IMG/VR virus record: IMGVR_UViG_3300027525_000009 | Span: 1 to 43,134 of that record | DNA: 43,134 nucleotides | From: a virus | Strand: one strand, 5' to 3' | Part shown: piece by piece, positions 12,725 to 22,380 of the stretch | How the letters are laid out: each line of letters begins with the position of its first letter | How positions within the stretch are numbered: the stretch's first letter is position 1 | Notes under the pieces: generated by a model | The model's database searches: none | Told to the model about the DNA's origin: nothing | Seen by the model: the letters and a program-made list of their open reading frames with translations, nothing else | Made by a program: the position numbers and the translations under genes

Positions 12725-15700
12725 ATTTTTAAGTTCATCTTCTAGTTTTTTTATTTTTCTACCAGCAGGCGAATTTTTCTGTTGTTTTCTAGCTTTAGAT
12801 TTTCTATCTTTTCTTTTTTTAAGTTCTCTTTCTCCGTAGATTATTTTAAAGTCTTCATCACTTAATTTTAAATCTTGCTGTTTAGAATCTTTTATGTCAG
12901 ACCAATTCTGAGCCATCATATATCTTCTTATATCCTTGTATAGTGGTAATGGTACTCCTGTAAACTGACTAGCCTCTAAGGCAGTTCTTAATGTCATAAA
13001 CTCAGCTGCTGCTCTGTCGGCAACTTTTTTATTTTTGCTTCCCATTTTAGCAAGTAAATCACCCATTCTTAATAAACTACTAGCTTGTGGAGCTAAAGGC
13101 CCTGCACCAATTCTTATTGCCGACTCAGCTACACCTTCTTTCTCTAGTTTTTGTTGGTTTATTACACTAAATATAAGAGAATGTATATATGGATTATATC
13201 CTTTGCCATCTTTGTCTGACCATAAACCTAATTCTTCTCCATATTCCTCGTTTAATTTTTCAATAGCTAAATTTACTCCAATCATAGGAAAGTTTCCTGT
13301 AGTACCTCTTGTTATTAAAGAAACTCCTGCACCTGCTAATTGTCTAGTGGTTAACTCTTCATAATCTATGTCATCTTCATCATCAAGTCCTAACACTCCA
13401 TTGAACATAGAAGCTAGTGCTTTGTACATAACAACGTATAAACTCATTCTAGTCATGATTCCTGCTAATGTAGCACCTCCTTTTATAGCACCCATTTCTC
13501 CTTGTCCAACCATAGAAGCAACAGCTTGTCTTGCTGTTACAAATTCATTGATAGTAAACCGAGCCATATAGGAGTTTATTGACTTATATAATATCATTCT
13601 AGCACCATCTTGATCTGAGAGTTGATTTTTCAACACGCCACTAAAGGGGTCATTAGATGTTGCCGCTTGAGTAACTTTAGCATCAGCTGCTCTCTTGGCA
13701 GCTTGAATAGCATCTGCATACTTAGTCATGTATGCTTCGTCATTTTTTGATATTTTATCTGCGTCCATGTCTTGACCAGTTTCCTGTTTAAAAACCTTAG
13801 CAAAAGTTCCAAAAAACAAAGGTCTTGAAATCATTTTATCAGGAGTACTTAATAAATTATCTGCCAAAAACTCTGAACCATCTGCAAACTTTTTACCAAA
13901 TCGAGCTGCGTATTGAACAGTACTTTTAGCATTACTACCACTAGCTCGTTTACTTCCTTTTTTGTTTCTAACTACACCAGCGTTTTCTGATTTAGAACCT
14001 CCTAGTATTTCTGAACCCCAATTTTTAGTTACAGTTGTAGACCCTACATTTTCTGCAAAAGACAATCCGTTTTGCATTAAAGATAAATTTGAATATTTTC
14101 CTAACCCTAATGCTAATTCTTTAGGAGCTGACATCAATCCAAATGTCAAGTTACTTCCAAGTTCTGCCACAGCTCTTGGAGCAGATGCTAGCGTACTATA
14201 ATAACCAATTTTTCTTGCTGAATCAAACCACTTTCCTCCTATAACGTCTGTACTAAAATTACTAGACAAAACCTTATTAATAGATTCATCATATGCTCTT
14301 GACAAAGAAACAGTTGCTTCTATTACTTCTTTTGTAGCATTGTCTTGTTCAGAAAGTTTAGTTAATTGAGTTAAAGCTTTTCTAGATGTTTGTATTTCAT
14401 TAGTTAAATAGTAATCCATACCTGCCATTCTTAAAGCTCTTAGTGCTGTAGCTACAGGATCAAAATCAATTGCCTTTGCTCCTGGAGTTCTACTTATAGA
14501 TGTTTTAGATTCAGTACTTGTTTGTGGATTTATGTAGTTTTTCTGTGATATTAATTGTTGGTCTAATTTGTCAGTTGTAGCATCAACTTTGTGATGAACA
14601 TAATTGTTCAATAAGTCTAATTTATTACCTCTCACAATAGTTGTGGCATAGGCTTGCTTGTCGCCTAAAGCGCCATAAATTTCCTGCATTATACCTATCG
14701 CTTTCATTACTTGTGGAGATAAATTTTGTTTCATCTTCTTAGTTGTAATGACTCCTCCTTCGCTGTTTTTTGCTTTTATATCAAGTAATATATCTATGTC
14801 AGCTTGAGTATAATTGCTTTTTGTTCTAGAATTGTTAAAGTTTTCTATAGTCTTGTCTATAAATTCATTTGCTTCTGCAACCCCTTTATTACCTACGTTT
14901 GATTCGCTTTCTAAAGCTAGTAAGTATGTTTGTATTTCAAACCTTCTTCTTACTGCAGGATTAGTTCCTTCTTTATAAGTAGGAGCTATTATCTGTTCTA
15001 CAGCATCAAGCTTATCTGTTAGTCTTCCTGACCAAGTTTTAAACTGACTGTACTTTGTGGCTATTGGTTCAAAACTATTATTTCTTATAGTATTATTTTT
15101 ATAGTTTCCAAAAGCATTATCTACTGCAGATAAAGGATTAGTCCTCAGCAGCTCTAATGATGTTGTGGAATTTGCTCCCCTTTTTGTGGCGTTTTTTAAA
15201 CCAGCTTTTAAGGAAGCTTCGGCCCTGCTTTTAACCATAGCTATTTTATTTTTAGTAGTTCCATATTTGTCTACCAAAGGACGCATGTCATAAGCCCTAC
15301 TATTTATTGACTGACCAAGTTTGTTTGCAGCGTGTGTATAATGACCATTATTAATGTTTTCAAGACTAACTTCTAATAAATCTAATTGCTTGCCTGTTAA
15401 CCCAATTAGGTCGCTGTCTTTAATGTTTTGAAACACTTGAACACCACCTGCTTCTTTAGTTGTATTGTCAAGGCTTTTTAAACTTATACCCCTAGACCTA
15501 GATTTTATTTTTGTTATAATGGCCTGTCTATTCTCAGCAAATTTATTAGCAGCTTCTACAAGCTCTTGATTTTCATCAGTCTCTGCTGAGTTAATTTTAT
15601 CTATAAGAGTTTGTAATGTAAATGAATCTAGTTTATCTAAGTCGTTTTCAATAAACTTAGAATCTTCTGATATTAAAGTTTCACCATCTACATCTTCATT

Positions 15701-18700
15701 AATAATTTTATCTACTATAGTTTTTAAAGTTTTATTTTCTTTAGTTTCAGTCTCTTCATCTGTATCTTGAATGTTTTCATTATACAAAGAATCAGCCATG
15801 TTCTGAGAATCTATTACTAGCTGATCATCTAACTTTAAATTTTGTTTTTGCTTTAGAAGATTACTTAAAAAATCATTATAACCATCTATGTTTTCACTAG
15901 TAAGATTTTTAGTTGGAGTATTTAGTATAGTTCCTAACCTAGATATAAGGTCTGGATTTAATCCATAGTCTCCTTTATTTAATCTTGTGGTTACTCTATT
16001 ATTAAGCTTTTCTGCTTTCAAAAGTTTTGCTGCGTAATCAGCATCATTAAATACCTTTTCTGAATACTCTATTAATTCTTGTACAGCAACCTGATTATCA
16101 AGATTAACACTATTAACTTTATTTATAACAGCTTTGGTTTGTGCTGCAGTAATAGTTCCCTTTTTACCTTTAGAATATATCTTTATCTGTTTATTAAGGT
16201 CTTTTCTTTTGGTTTTTAAATCTTGTTTACCTTCTCTGTTGGCCTTGTTCCACGCTTTCCAAAATCTTTTACGCTGAGTATTTTCTCCTTCTTGCTTTGC
16301 CTTATCAGTTCTAGTGGTACTCTTTATAGATTGTAAAATACCTTTATATGTATCAGCCGTTACAGTTTGACTATTTGTTTTAGCAATAGCTTCTACCTCA
16401 GCCTTAACCTCAGCTTCATTAGCAGCATATAAATCTATTTGCTCATTTGAAAAATTAGTCTCTCCATTAGCTATCTTAGTAGCTAGTCTTCTTGTTTTAG
16501 ATTTATCTTTAGGAGTATCTTTTCTTTTCTTTGTAACTAATGCATCAATTTCTGCTTGATTCTCCGCATAAAACTGTTGAGCTTCATCACTAAACTCCTG
16601 ATTAGATTCACCATCTACTAATCTATTAGCAAATGATTCAACCTTATTATCATTGTTCACACTCATACCTTTCTTTGCTGAGGAAGGTTGAGTAGATGTC
16701 TGATTAGTTTTAGCTGCGTCATTTGCTGCAATCTTTTCTGCATAAGCTTTAGCTTCTTTAGAAGTTTTAAAGCTTTTAGTTAAAGCATTGCTTCTAGTCA
16801 TTTGACCACCTTGATTTGTATTAACTCTTACCTCAAATCTATAATCAGTATTTTTTCTGGCAGAAGGTTGACCTTGGTCGTTTTGAGCCGAAATATTAAC
16901 CTCTACTTTATCAGAAGAATAGTTTTCATATCTACCTGCTGAGTCAGGGGAATTTGGTTTTAAGAGTTCAGTATCTGTCTGCGTAGTAGTGTCGGCAGTT
17001 TGGTCTGTTTGCGTTTCACTTTCGGTTTCAGTCTGTTGGGTAGTGTCTGACTCAACGTCTCCTTCTCCCACTTCAGTCAGTCCCACTTCGGTTTCTTTCC
17101 CAACAGTTTTGCTTTCCTTATCTTTTTCTAAAGCAGCATTATTAGCTGTTTCAACAGGAAAAGCTAAGGCTTGCTTTTCTTCCATTGATAACTTATTAAA
17201 GTTTTGTACAGCTCTACTTCTAATTTCGGTGTTATTTATTTTATAGTTTTGTTCACCTGCAGCTTCTTTTTCAGCAACTAACTCTCTGCCTGCATCATCC
17301 ATTAGTTTTTGTTTTGATTTGTTATTTACAAAATCAAAGTTGCTGTTTTGAATTATGTTGTTTTTTAAATCCTGAATCTGAACATCAAGATAAGGTGAGA
17401 AAACTTCAGATACTTTTTTTTCTGATTCTAATTCCTTAATTTTATTTAAGTCACTCATCACCTGTAAAGATGTTTCAGCACTTAAATTTGATGGTAAACC
17501 ATTAATGGTTTCATTAAATATTTTAACATCACTCATTAAGTTATCAGCTTGCTGTTGCGTATAAATACCTCTCTTTACTTGTGAATCTAAAAGTGATTGT
17601 GTTTTTTTTACATTACTAGCTAATAAAGCTAAAGATTTCATTTGATCAATAGCTTTACCACCTCGTCCAGTCATACTAAAAGACCTAGTTGTATTTGCTT
17701 TTACATCTCCTGCAACAGGCATTAAGATACCTGCACTTAAAGATATAATAGAGGTGTTAGCAAAGTCATCTAAACTAATAGTCTCCTTCATTATTTGTTC
17801 ACCTGCTTGTTCGTTTATGTCTGAACCAATGATATAAGCTTGTGCGCCTTGTTGAATGTTTTCTTGAAAAAATTCTTTTCCACCTTCAGTTAAATATACA
17901 GGAACATTTCTTATAACTCCATCTAATGTTTTTCGTAAATAAGACCTAGATGCTTCAATCCCTGCTCCTTGCGCATATCTGTTAATTGTATTCTCAACAA
18001 TTTTTTGTTTTACTTTTGTTCCAAATATCTTATCCATAGCAACACGCTGTGTAGATATTGGAGCTGTTAAAACACCTAATGCATATCCCTGAGTCGCTGC
18101 TTCAGAAGCTAATAAATCTGCTTCCTCGTTTGATAAACCTGCATCTAGAGCTGACTTTCTAACTTGTGACGATAATGAGCTACTCATTAAAGTACCCTGA
18201 GCAATCATAGCCGAAGCTGTTGAAGCTCTCATAGGTACTTTTTCTAACAAAGAAACAACTTGTCTACCTTGCTTGTATTTAGATGCAAATGCAATTCCTC
18301 TTGCACTTTGACCTGCTATTCCAACACCCCTAGTAAGAGCTATCTGAAGTAGCATATCTGAAGCCACACCTGCAGTTGTTACTGTTGCCCCTGTGCCACT
18401 AAAACTACTTACATCAACTCCATTTAACTGAACTTGTTTTCTTATTTCTTTTATTTGTTCTGGCTCTAATACGCTGCTTACTCTTATCTTTAAATCTAAA
18501 TCATATATTTCTCCGTTGTCATCAATCATATACTCTCTACCATTTGCAAAAGCGCTTTTACCACTTGCATAGGTATATCTAAGCATATCATCTCTGTTAA
18601 GTTCTGTTTCAGCTTGATTCATTTGAATTTCATCAGTAACAGATTCCATGCCTAGCCAATCATAAGTCCAATCAGAAAAACTATTTATCCTATCATTTAC

Positions 18701-20425
18701 AGAACGACCCCCTTGAGATCCTGCATCGAGCAACCATTGAGTATTTGAACCACCTGCACCACCTTCTAATTCTCTTTGATAATTTTCTTTTGTTTCGGCT
18801 TTTTGTTTTTTTACTGCAAATGACAAAGTAGGAAATTCTTCTTCCATATAATTCCTAAGCTCATCTATTGCAATAGCAGGTTTTAAATCTATTTTATCTA
18901 CATCACCATTTAAAAAAGGATTCTTTCCTTCATTCTTAATTTCGTATTCAAGAACTTGTTTGTTTACATTTTGCAAATCAACTTCAGCTAAATAGTTTTT
19001 TAGGTAATCATACTTTAATTTCTCAGCTGCCAAAGTTGGATTATAGTTTCCAGAATAGTCGTAATATCTTCCATCTTCAGATATTGTTTCGTTTTCTAGC
19101 AACTTAGCATATCTTTCTTTAAATCCGTTTTCTATTAAATAGCCATTAAATCCAGATATGTCAATTTTATTACCATCACCTGATAGCTTTTTTAAAGTTT
19201 GCTGGTCATACATTTTTCCTAAAACATCATCTTCAAAACCTGTTGGTTCATAATCTGAGTTTTCAAAAATCTCAAACTCTTCATCAGTATAAGCTCCATC
19301 TTCTCTTTGAAATATAGACTGAAGTTTTTCAACGCTAGCATCAGGGCCTGCTAATTCTACAAGCCTTGCCGTTTCTGCATCAAAGTCTTTAACTTTTTTA
19401 ATTATAGCATTTCTTTTTTCTTTTTCTTCAGGAGTGTAACTAAAGTTTTTTACATCAGAATATTGAGAATATTCTTTTTGTTTTTCTTCTTGCAGTTTTA
19501 ATGCATTGTCTTTAATTGACTTTACAGAAACTTCTTGTAGTTTTTCAATAGATTTTTTATTTCCTTTTAATGCAGAGTTTATATCTGATTGCTTTACATA
19601 TCCTATAGCTAATGCTTTTTGAATATTAGGATCAGCTTCTATTTTTAATTTTAATTGTTCATCTATAGGTAAATCTAAAAACTCACCTTTAGTTTCAATA
19701 GCTCTGTCTGTTTTTGTGAATGTTATACTTCCCTCTCCTCTTTCTCGATTGGGATTTGTTGCTTTTTCAAACAAAGAACTAAGGTCATCTTTTAATAGAT
19801 TTTTGTTTTTTCTAGAATCATATCTTTCTTTCCATGAACCTTCACCATAGGCAAATGCAGATTCTTTATCTGTTCCAAAATCAGCAACCTCTCCTCTTTT
19901 TTTAGCTTCTTCGTAAACAGATTCCCAATCTGATTCTGCCTGCTCAGACATGTCAACAAATTCTCCGTCTTCATTTTGAAATACTGTAGGGAAAGAAAAC
20001 CAATTTTCTCCATCAAAAGTTTCGGTTTTCATTTTGTGCGTAGATACACTTCCATCGTCATTTAATTGAACACCTTTTCTATTTGGTGCGTCAATGTTTA
20101 TATTGAATTCTTCCTCAACTTCTACTTCTAAACCATCCGAAAATCCAGGAGTTGTTTCCGTCTCTGTAGTGGATTCCGTAACGACCTCGTTTGAAGTGGA
20201 AGGAGTATCGACTTGATTTTTTTTTTCAGAAGTAGCTATTCCAACATTTGTTCTCCAAGTTTCAATGTCGCTTTTTGTATACTTCTTATCTGTAAGATAA
20301 GCATGCACATTGTCTTGTATTTCTTCACTACCTGAAAAATTTGATTTCCAAGTTTCAAAATCACTTTTGGTTGCGCCATCATTAGTTAGCGTGTTCCATA
20401 TGTTTTTAAGAATTTCTTCGTCCAT
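12713..20425 (-). CDS. Giant internal-virion/ejection-type protein (2570 aa)
   Basis: Two short N-terminal repeats (TKSDFETWKSNF at 19-30, TKSDIETWRTNV at 50-61) and an adjacent module with RKGVQLNDDGSVSTHKM and FSFPTVFQNEDGEFVD (residues about 115-190) are features I know from giant phage virion proteins. Residues about 690-800 are weakly hydrophobic and Ala/Gly-rich. A Thr/Gln/Glu low-complexity linker lies near 1125-1155, and long helical, Lys/Glu/Asn-rich stretches follow. The C-terminal 500 residues (LLSTPDKMISRPLFFGTFAKVF, SLYVVMYKALASMFNGVLG) resemble the LPD38 domain of polyvalent proteins. I see no protease, lysozyme or polymerase motif. Last gene of the structural arm, after two other ejection-type proteins, like the T7 gp14-15-16 order. 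Function is inferred. Confidence 0.7.
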   Translation of the reverse strand: MDEEILKNIWNTLTNDGATKSDFETWKSNFSGSEEIQDNVHAYLTDKKYTKSDIETWRTNVGIATSEKKNQVDTPSTSNEVVTESTTETETTPGFSDGLEVEVEEEFNINIDAPNRKGVQLNDDGSVSTHKMKTETFDGENWFSFPTVFQNEDGEFVDMSEQAESDWESVYEEAKKRGEVADFGTDKESAFAYGEGSWKERYDSRKNKNLLKDDLSSLFEKATNPNRERGEGSITFTKTDRAIETKGEFLDLPIDEQLKLKIEADPNIQKALAIGYVKQSDINSALKGNKKSIEKLQEVSVKSIKDNALKLQEEKQKEYSQYSDVKNFSYTPEEKEKRNAIIKKVKDFDAETARLVELAGPDASVEKLQSIFQREDGAYTDEEFEIFENSDYEPTGFEDDVLGKMYDQQTLKKLSGDGNKIDISGFNGYLIENGFKERYAKLLENETISEDGRYYDYSGNYNPTLAAEKLKYDYLKNYLAEVDLQNVNKQVLEYEIKNEGKNPFLNGDVDKIDLKPAIAIDELRNYMEEEFPTLSFAVKKQKAETKENYQRELEGGAGGSNTQWLLDAGSQGGRSVNDRINSFSDWTYDWLGMESVTDEIQMNQAETELNRDDMLRYTYASGKSAFANGREYMIDDNGEIYDLDLKIRVSSVLEPEQIKEIRKQVQLNGVDVSSFSGTGATVTTAGVASDMLLQIALTRGVGIAGQSARGIAFASKYKQGRQVVSLLEKVPMRASTASAMIAQGTLMSSSLSSQVRKSALDAGLSNEEADLLASEAATQGYALGVLTAPISTQRVAMDKIFGTKVKQKIVENTINRYAQGAGIEASRSYLRKTLDGVIRNVPVYLTEGGKEFFQENIQQGAQAYIIGSDINEQAGEQIMKETISLDDFANTSIISLSAGILMPVAGDVKANTTRSFSMTGRGGKAIDQMKSLALLASNVKKTQSLLDSQVKRGIYTQQQADNLMSDVKIFNETINGLPSNLSAETSLQVMSDLNKIKELESEKKVSEVFSPYLDVQIQDLKNNIIQNSNFDFVNNKSKQKLMDDAGRELVAEKEAAGEQNYKINNTEIRSRAVQNFNKLSMEEKQALAFPVETANNAALEKDKESKTVGKETEVGLTEVGEGDVESDTTQQTETESETQTDQTADTTTQTDTELLKPNSPDSAGRYENYSSDKVEVNISAQNDQGQPSARKNTDYRFEVRVNTNQGGQMTRSNALTKSFKTSKEAKAYAEKIAANDAAKTNQTSTQPSSAKKGMSVNNDNKVESFANRLVDGESNQEFSDEAQQFYAENQAEIDALVTKKRKDTPKDKSKTRRLATKIANGETNFSNEQIDLYAANEAEVKAEVEAIAKTNSQTVTADTYKGILQSIKSTTRTDKAKQEGENTQRKRFWKAWNKANREGKQDLKTKRKDLNKQIKIYSKGKKGTITAAQTKAVINKVNSVNLDNQVAVQELIEYSEKVFNDADYAAKLLKAEKLNNRVTTRLNKGDYGLNPDLISRLGTILNTPTKNLTSENIDGYNDFLSNLLKQKQNLKLDDQLVIDSQNMADSLYNENIQDTDEETETKENKTLKTIVDKIINEDVDGETLISEDSKFIENDLDKLDSFTLQTLIDKINSAETDENQELVEAANKFAENRQAIITKIKSRSRGISLKSLDNTTKEAGGVQVFQNIKDSDLIGLTGKQLDLLEVSLENINNGHYTHAANKLGQSINSRAYDMRPLVDKYGTTKNKIAMVKSRAEASLKAGLKNATKRGANSTTSLELLRTNPLSAVDNAFGNYKNNTIRNNSFEPIATKYSQFKTWSGRLTDKLDAVEQIIAPTYKEGTNPAVRRRFEIQTYLLALESESNVGNKGVAEANEFIDKTIENFNNSRTKSNYTQADIDILLDIKAKNSEGGVITTKKMKQNLSPQVMKAIGIMQEIYGALGDKQAYATTIVRGNKLDLLNNYVHHKVDATTDKLDQQLISQKNYINPQTSTESKTSISRTPGAKAIDFDPVATALRALRMAGMDYYLTNEIQTSRKALTQLTKLSEQDNATKEVIEATVSLSRAYDESINKVLSSNFSTDVIGGKWFDSARKIGYYSTLASAPRAVAELGSNLTFGLMSAPKELALGLGKYSNLSLMQNGLSFAENVGSTTVTKNWGSEILGGSKSENAGVVRNKKGSKRASGSNAKSTVQYAARFGKKFADGSEFLADNLLSTPDKMISRPLFFGTFAKVFKQETGQDMDADKISKNDEAYMTKYADAIQAAKRAADAKVTQAATSNDPFSGVLKNQLSDQDGARMILYKSINSYMARFTINEFVTARQAVASMVGQGEMGAIKGGATLAGIMTRMSLYVVMYKALASMFNGVLGLDDEDDIDYEELTTRQLAGAGVSLITRGTTGNFPMIGVNLAIEKLNEEYGEELGLWSDKDGKGYNPYIHSLIFSVINQQKLEKEGVAESAIRIGAGPLAPQASSLLRMGDLLAKMGSKNKKVADRAAAEFMTLRTALEASQFTGVPLPLYKDIRRYMMAQNWSDIKDSKQQDLKLSDEDFKIIYGERELKKRKDRKSKARKQQKNSPAGRKIKKLEDELKNLDF
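12715..12743. terminator. Candidate bidirectional terminator between converging arms
   Basis: AGAAG (12715-12719) pairs with CTTCT (12739-12743); inside, TAAA and TTTA can also pair. An A-run lies just left (12702-12709, U-run for minus transcripts) and a T-run just right (12746-12752, for plus transcripts). The stem is weak, but the symmetrical placement at the end of both arms suggests shared termination. Confidence 0.4.
16653..16666 (+). repeat. Dispersed DnaA-box-like motif, copy 4 (14 bp)
   Basis: TTGTTCACACTCAT matches the first 14 bases of the 17-bp motif at 1248 and 5074. It lies inside the giant minus-strand gene, where it reads in frame as ATG AGT GTG AAC AA (residues about 1254-1258, MSVNN), between two charged modules. 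It is the shortest copy and could be coincidental. Confidence 0.4.
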
Positions 20426-20437
20426 TATAAAAGTTAT

Positions 20438-22369
20438 TTATCCAACATTTGGTGTTGATTCTGTTGTGCCTTGAGGCTTCTCACCTCTCAATACTTTATC
20501 CATATTTTCTTCAAGCCATGCGTGATTTTTCCTGCTTATTTGTCCTGGACTTGCGTAATCTACACCATCTACTGTAATTATATATCTGTCAAATATACTG
20601 TTATCAACATCATCAAATCGTACTGATATATTTGAGTCAATATCATATTCTTGTACGGCTTTTTGTATTATAGTATTTGCTACACCAACAACTTCATTTT
20701 CTTCAGGATTATTCTTTATTGCATTAGCAAAAGTTTCAGCAGCAGTACCTGCTCTTTTTATACCATTCTCTTCCGAAACTCCTATATTAAAAGCACCTAA
20801 GCCTCCATACTCTTTTGTTACGGTTTTATACTTACCTTCTGTACCGCCTGCTTTTTTGTTAGTACCCTTTAATTTAGATTTATCAAAATATCTTTGAGCT
20901 TTTAATTGTAGTTGTGCCGCAATTTGCTTACCTGCATCTACACCTAAACCTGATAATGGTATAGGGGCCATGTTGTTTCCATCAGCATCTATAAACACTA
21001 ATTCCATATCTTCTCCTGCACCTATAATATTATAAGCTGATATTTTGTCTGAATTCTCAGCAACTAAAGCCTTTAAACTTGAGGCATCACCTGTAGCTGC
21101 AAGGTCGATAAGATCTACTGAGGCTTGGAAGTCTTTTTCTTCATCACCTGACTTAATTGAAGCAGCACTTCTTTGGAACTCACTTTTTTTATCTCCTTTT
21201 TTTATTTTTCTTTGCAATCCTGCAACTAAACTTCTTCTATTATAACCTTTAACAGCTTCTATTTGTTCTTCTGTCATTTCTGGAACAATAGCATTGTTTG
21301 AGTTTGCAGCTGCAATCCTAGAATATTTAGGAACAGTAACTTTTTTTGCTTCTAGATTCTCATCTAATATATCAACTGTAAATGTCTCCTTTTTTTGAGC
21401 ATCTGTTAAATTATCGTAGTCAGTAAAAGAAACTAGCTTACCTCCCATTCCGTTTTCACTAGTGAACAAACTGGCTACATGCTCTATATTTGTTGTGTTG
21501 GCTGCTACTTGATTATTGACGCTTGCTTTTATATCTGGATTATTTCTAGAGTCAGTAATAACATTTCCTACCATTAGTCCATCCTTAACCATTATCTCAT
21601 AATTAGTTCCAACTGCACTATTAGCAAAATCCTGAACTTGGTCAGTAATATATATCCTATCAGCTCTTGTATTTGCTTTGTGCTTAAGAGCCAAAACACT
21701 CATTCCACTTTGTCCGTCTATATAAATTGGGTTACCGTCTTTATCTAATTTACGAACTAAAGTTTTAGTTTTCTCGTCAACTTCCATTTTATAAAAATCA
21801 ACTATACCCATGCCTTTATCATCAAAATTAACATCAACACCAGCTAACGTACCTATTTGAGTTTGTATCTGTTGCTTAATAGCTTCTAATTCACCAGATT
21901 GTGGCTTAACAAAAATTTGTTCTCCTTTATCATTAGTAATATATTTTCCTTTTGCTCTTTCTTCAGTAATATCTATTTCATCTCCAAATGTTTTAACAAA
22001 ATCAGATAAAATTTCAAAAGTTTGTTTTCCGTTTTCTTGGAATATTAAATTTTCTTCAGGAGGAACATTTCCATTTCTTACAAGTTTTTCGCTTATAAAT
22101 GCATCCTCTTTAAATTTAGCCAAAGATTCAACCATTTTAGCTGCAGCTGTATCATTACTAGGCATGTTCTCGGCAGCATACTTCTCAGCTTCACGAATTG
22201 ATTTTGCAGTGGTTTTTTTAAGGTCAAGACGTTGCTTATCTATATTAGCTTTCCAATCTTGTACATCTTTTATTCCTTTATCTATAGCCGCAAACTTTGA
22301 TTCAAGTGGATTTCCTCCAATTAAACCCTTGTCTAATGCCGCTATAGTTCCTTGTAATGCGTTACCCAT
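20438..22369 (-). CDS. Internal-virion-type structural protein (643 aa)
   Basis: Not matched to a named family. It is hydrophilic and mostly helical at the N-terminus (VQDWKANIDKQRLDLKKTTAKSIREAEKYAAEN), with a mixed alpha-beta middle and a C-terminal domain with NISVRFDDVDNSIFDRYIITVDGVDYASPG. It lies between an Ala-rich 309-aa protein and the 2570-aa giant, all packed within 12 bases, the arrangement of podovirus ejection proteins (compare T7 gp14, gp15, gp16). That role is inferred from position, size and composition. Confidence 0.6.
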   Translation of the reverse strand: MGNALQGTIAALDKGLIGGNPLESKFAAIDKGIKDVQDWKANIDKQRLDLKKTTAKSIREAEKYAAENMPSNDTAAAKMVESLAKFKEDAFISEKLVRNGNVPPEENLIFQENGKQTFEILSDFVKTFGDEIDITEERAKGKYITNDKGEQIFVKPQSGELEAIKQQIQTQIGTLAGVDVNFDDKGMGIVDFYKMEVDEKTKTLVRKLDKDGNPIYIDGQSGMSVLALKHKANTRADRIYITDQVQDFANSAVGTNYEIMVKDGLMVGNVITDSRNNPDIKASVNNQVAANTTNIEHVASLFTSENGMGGKLVSFTDYDNLTDAQKKETFTVDILDENLEAKKVTVPKYSRIAAANSNNAIVPEMTEEQIEAVKGYNRRSLVAGLQRKIKKGDKKSEFQRSAASIKSGDEEKDFQASVDLIDLAATGDASSLKALVAENSDKISAYNIIGAGEDMELVFIDADGNNMAPIPLSGLGVDAGKQIAAQLQLKAQRYFDKSKLKGTNKKAGGTEGKYKTVTKEYGGLGAFNIGVSEENGIKRAGTAAETFANAIKNNPEENEVVGVANTIIQKAVQEYDIDSNISVRFDDVDNSIFDRYIITVDGVDYASPGQISRKNHAWLEENMDKVLRGEKPQGTTESTPNVG

Positions 22370-22380
22370 AATTTAATGCT

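Noticed and set aside
16989-17246. 85-aa plus-strand frame rich in Ser/Val
   Set aside because: It is the antisense of the Thr/Glu/Gln linker of the giant protein; no start context or neighbours support it.
17248-17800. TTGTTCACCTGC at two sites resembling the DnaA-like motif
   Set aside because: Both encode AGEQ in the giant protein and lack the CACTCATCAT half, so shared codons explain them.
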